Source: Dyella telluris (lineage in GTDB: Bacteria; Pseudomonadota; Gammaproteobacteria; Xanthomonadales; Rhodanobacteraceae). Taken from it: 64,000 nt of DNA. The notes below the pieces were generated by a model. It worked only from the letters and a program-made list of their open reading frames with translations. It was not told the DNA's origin and did not search any database. Below, one piece after another: positions 62,889 to 64,000 of the stretch. The stretch lies in NCBI RefSeq assembly GCF_014297575.1, contig NZ_CP060412.1, positions 3,658,001 to 3,722,000 on the forward strand, given 5' to 3'. The position numbers and the translations under genes are program-made. Within the stretch, counting starts at the first letter, position 1, and each line of letters starts with the position of its first letter.

Positions 62889-64000
62889 TCAGGCGGGTTC
62901 CAGCGCATTGGCCAGCTCGGCCAGCCGGTCGCGCTGAACCAGTACCTGCATCAATTGGCCCAGCACCAGGCGGGTCGTCTCGTCATCGGCGTGTGACGCC
63001 AAGGGTTCCAGCCATGTGGCGTCGTCCGTGGCGGTCTGCGCGGCGAGCCCATTTGCCAGCGCATCGCCCAACTGGGCCAGCGCATCGACGGCGGCCCTGC
63101 CGGCCCGGTCCACTGCCTTGCGGGCGACGGGCGACGCAATGACTTCCCGGTTCACGCCAAGCGCGGAAAGCTGGCCCAGCAGTGTGTGCGCGGCGGAAAG
63201 GAAACGCAGCAGTGTTTCCGTGCCGCGTCGATGCCGGCCGGGTTCACGCAGCATGTTGGCGAGCACGGCGCTCAGCGTGGCACTGGCGTTGTGCGCATCG
63301 CGGCGTGCGATGCGGTAATCGAGATCGTCACGACGGCCGGTGTCGTACTGCCGGATGATCTGCTGCAGGTAGCGCGCATCGCTGCGCGCCATGTCGGCCA
63401 GTACGTCGTTGAATCGCCGACCCTGCCAGTCGGGCAGCACGAAGCGCATCGCCAGCGCGGCGATGGCTGCGCCGATCAGCGTGTCGAGCATGCGTGGCCA
63501 CATGACGTCGTAGCCGCTGCCCACCTGGTTGAAACACAGCACCACGAACAACGTGATCGCCGCGGTCGCGGTGGTGTAGCGGCGCAACCTCGCGTGAAAG
63601 AAGATCACGCCGGTAAGCACCATCAGTAACGCCTGCCATGGGCCGAACGGCACCAGCCGCAGCGTTGCCCAGCCAAGCACCAGGCCCACGATAGTGCCGG
63701 CCACGCGCTGCAGCAGTCGCACCCGCGTGGCGCCGTAACTGGGCTGACACACCAGAAGCGTGGTCAGGAGTACCCAATAGCCGTGCATAGGATGCACCGC
63801 ATGCAGCACCGCATAACCGACCAGCAACGCCAGTGCCAGGCGCAGCGCGTGGCGAAAACGAAACGAGTGGGGCGTAAGCTGCAACCGGATGCGATCCCAC
63901 GCTTCCCCCGGCGACTGTGGCCCCGGGTTCTGCAGCACACGCTCCTGCTGGTTGCCCGGAAGTTCGCCGGGCTTGTCTCTGGCCAGTTGTTGCTGGATGG
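62889..64000 (-). CDS. yccS: YccS/YhfK-family inner-membrane protein (partial)
   Basis: C-terminal 370 residues of a FUSC-superfamily protein; the reading frame is open to the right edge, so the N-terminal half is missing from the window. It matches YccS: LTPHSFRFRHALRLALALLVGYAVLH, HGYWVLLTTLLVCQPSYGATRVRLLQR, and the conserved tail motif DYRIARRDAHNASATLSAVLANML. Full-length members are about 720 residues with two membrane blocks; here the second block and the C-terminal cytoplasmic domain are present. Any GTG near 63938 is internal. Function in E. coli is not settled. Confidence 0.88.
   Translation of the reverse strand, partial: IQQQLARDKPGELPGNQQERVLQNPGPQSPGEAWDRIRLQLTPHSFRFRHALRLALALLVGYAVLHAVHPMHGYWVLLTTLLVCQPSYGATRVRLLQRVAGTIVGLVLGWATLRLVPFGPWQALLMVLTGVIFFHARLRRYTTATAAITLFVVLCFNQVGSGYDVMWPRMLDTLIGAAIAALAMRFVLPDWQGRRFNDVLADMARSDARYLQQIIRQYDTGRRDDLDYRIARRDAHNASATLSAVLANMLREPGRHRRGTETLLRFLSAAHTLLGQLSALGVNREVIASPVARKAVDRAGRAAVDALAQLGDALANGLAAQTATDDATWLEPLASHADDETTRLVLGQLMQVLVQRDRLAELANALEPA

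Overview
The window is a high-GC chromosomal segment of a gammaproteobacterium. Gene content (isovaleryl/leucine catabolism genes, kynureninase beside ACMSD, a TonB-receptor carbohydrate locus, S8 autotransporters, GC-rich REP-like repeats) suggests a member of the Xanthomonadales, most likely Rhodanobacteraceae (Dyella, Luteibacter, Frateuria or Rhodanobacter type). This is inferred from memory of such genomes; no search was run. I see no rRNA, tRNA, CRISPR array, transposase or phage gene.

Layout. 0.1-3.0 kb: kynurenine-pathway genes (ACMSD, an exported protein, kynU). 3.2-12.4 kb: housekeeping and accessory genes (YCII protein, FUSC efflux-type membrane protein, AmpD-type amidase lipoprotein, EF-P-like EfpL, an SDR, three GNAT acetyltransferases, a DUF1801/YdeI protein, a periplasmic amidohydrolase). 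12.5-14.5 kb: a LytS/LytTR-type two-component system. 14.6-20.9 kb: liuE, liuD and liuC of leucine degradation, with small genes between them. 20.9-31.6 kb: an MBL-fold hydrolase, the feoAB iron operon behind a Fur-like site, two tandem Sel1-type proteins, an ArsR/SRPBCC pair and an HscC-type Hsp70 with its J-domain partner.

31.9-49.7 kb is the most distinctive block, a carbohydrate-utilisation locus. It holds a DeoR/AgaR-type repressor, an amidohydrolase, a class I DhnA-type aldolase, an AgaS-type sugar isomerase/deaminase, two PfkB kinases, a 1016-residue TonB-dependent receptor, a DUF5107/TPR protein and two exported glycoside hydrolases. The enzymes fit import of an oligosaccharide through the outer membrane, release of an amino sugar of the galactosamine type, phosphorylation, deamination/isomerisation to tagatose-6-phosphate, a second phosphorylation and aldol cleavage. 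Copies of a TTTCRTT motif sit in the divergent aldolase/agaS promoter.

50.5-53.9 kb returns to leucine/acetyl-CoA metabolism (liuB, an Ala-rich lipoprotein, an acetoacetyl-CoA thiolase). 54.2-60.1 kb holds two tandem paralogous S8 serine-protease autotransporters. 61.6-62.8 kb is liuA, and a YccS-type membrane protein runs off the right edge. The liu genes lie on one strand in the order A-B-C-D-E but are spread over 48 kb, as if an operon had been opened by insertions. Repeats are concentrated at 49.7-50.4 and 60.1-61.5 kb: a direct repeat of about 410 bp, an inverted partial third copy, palindromic REP-like units and hairpins with AGGGA loops.
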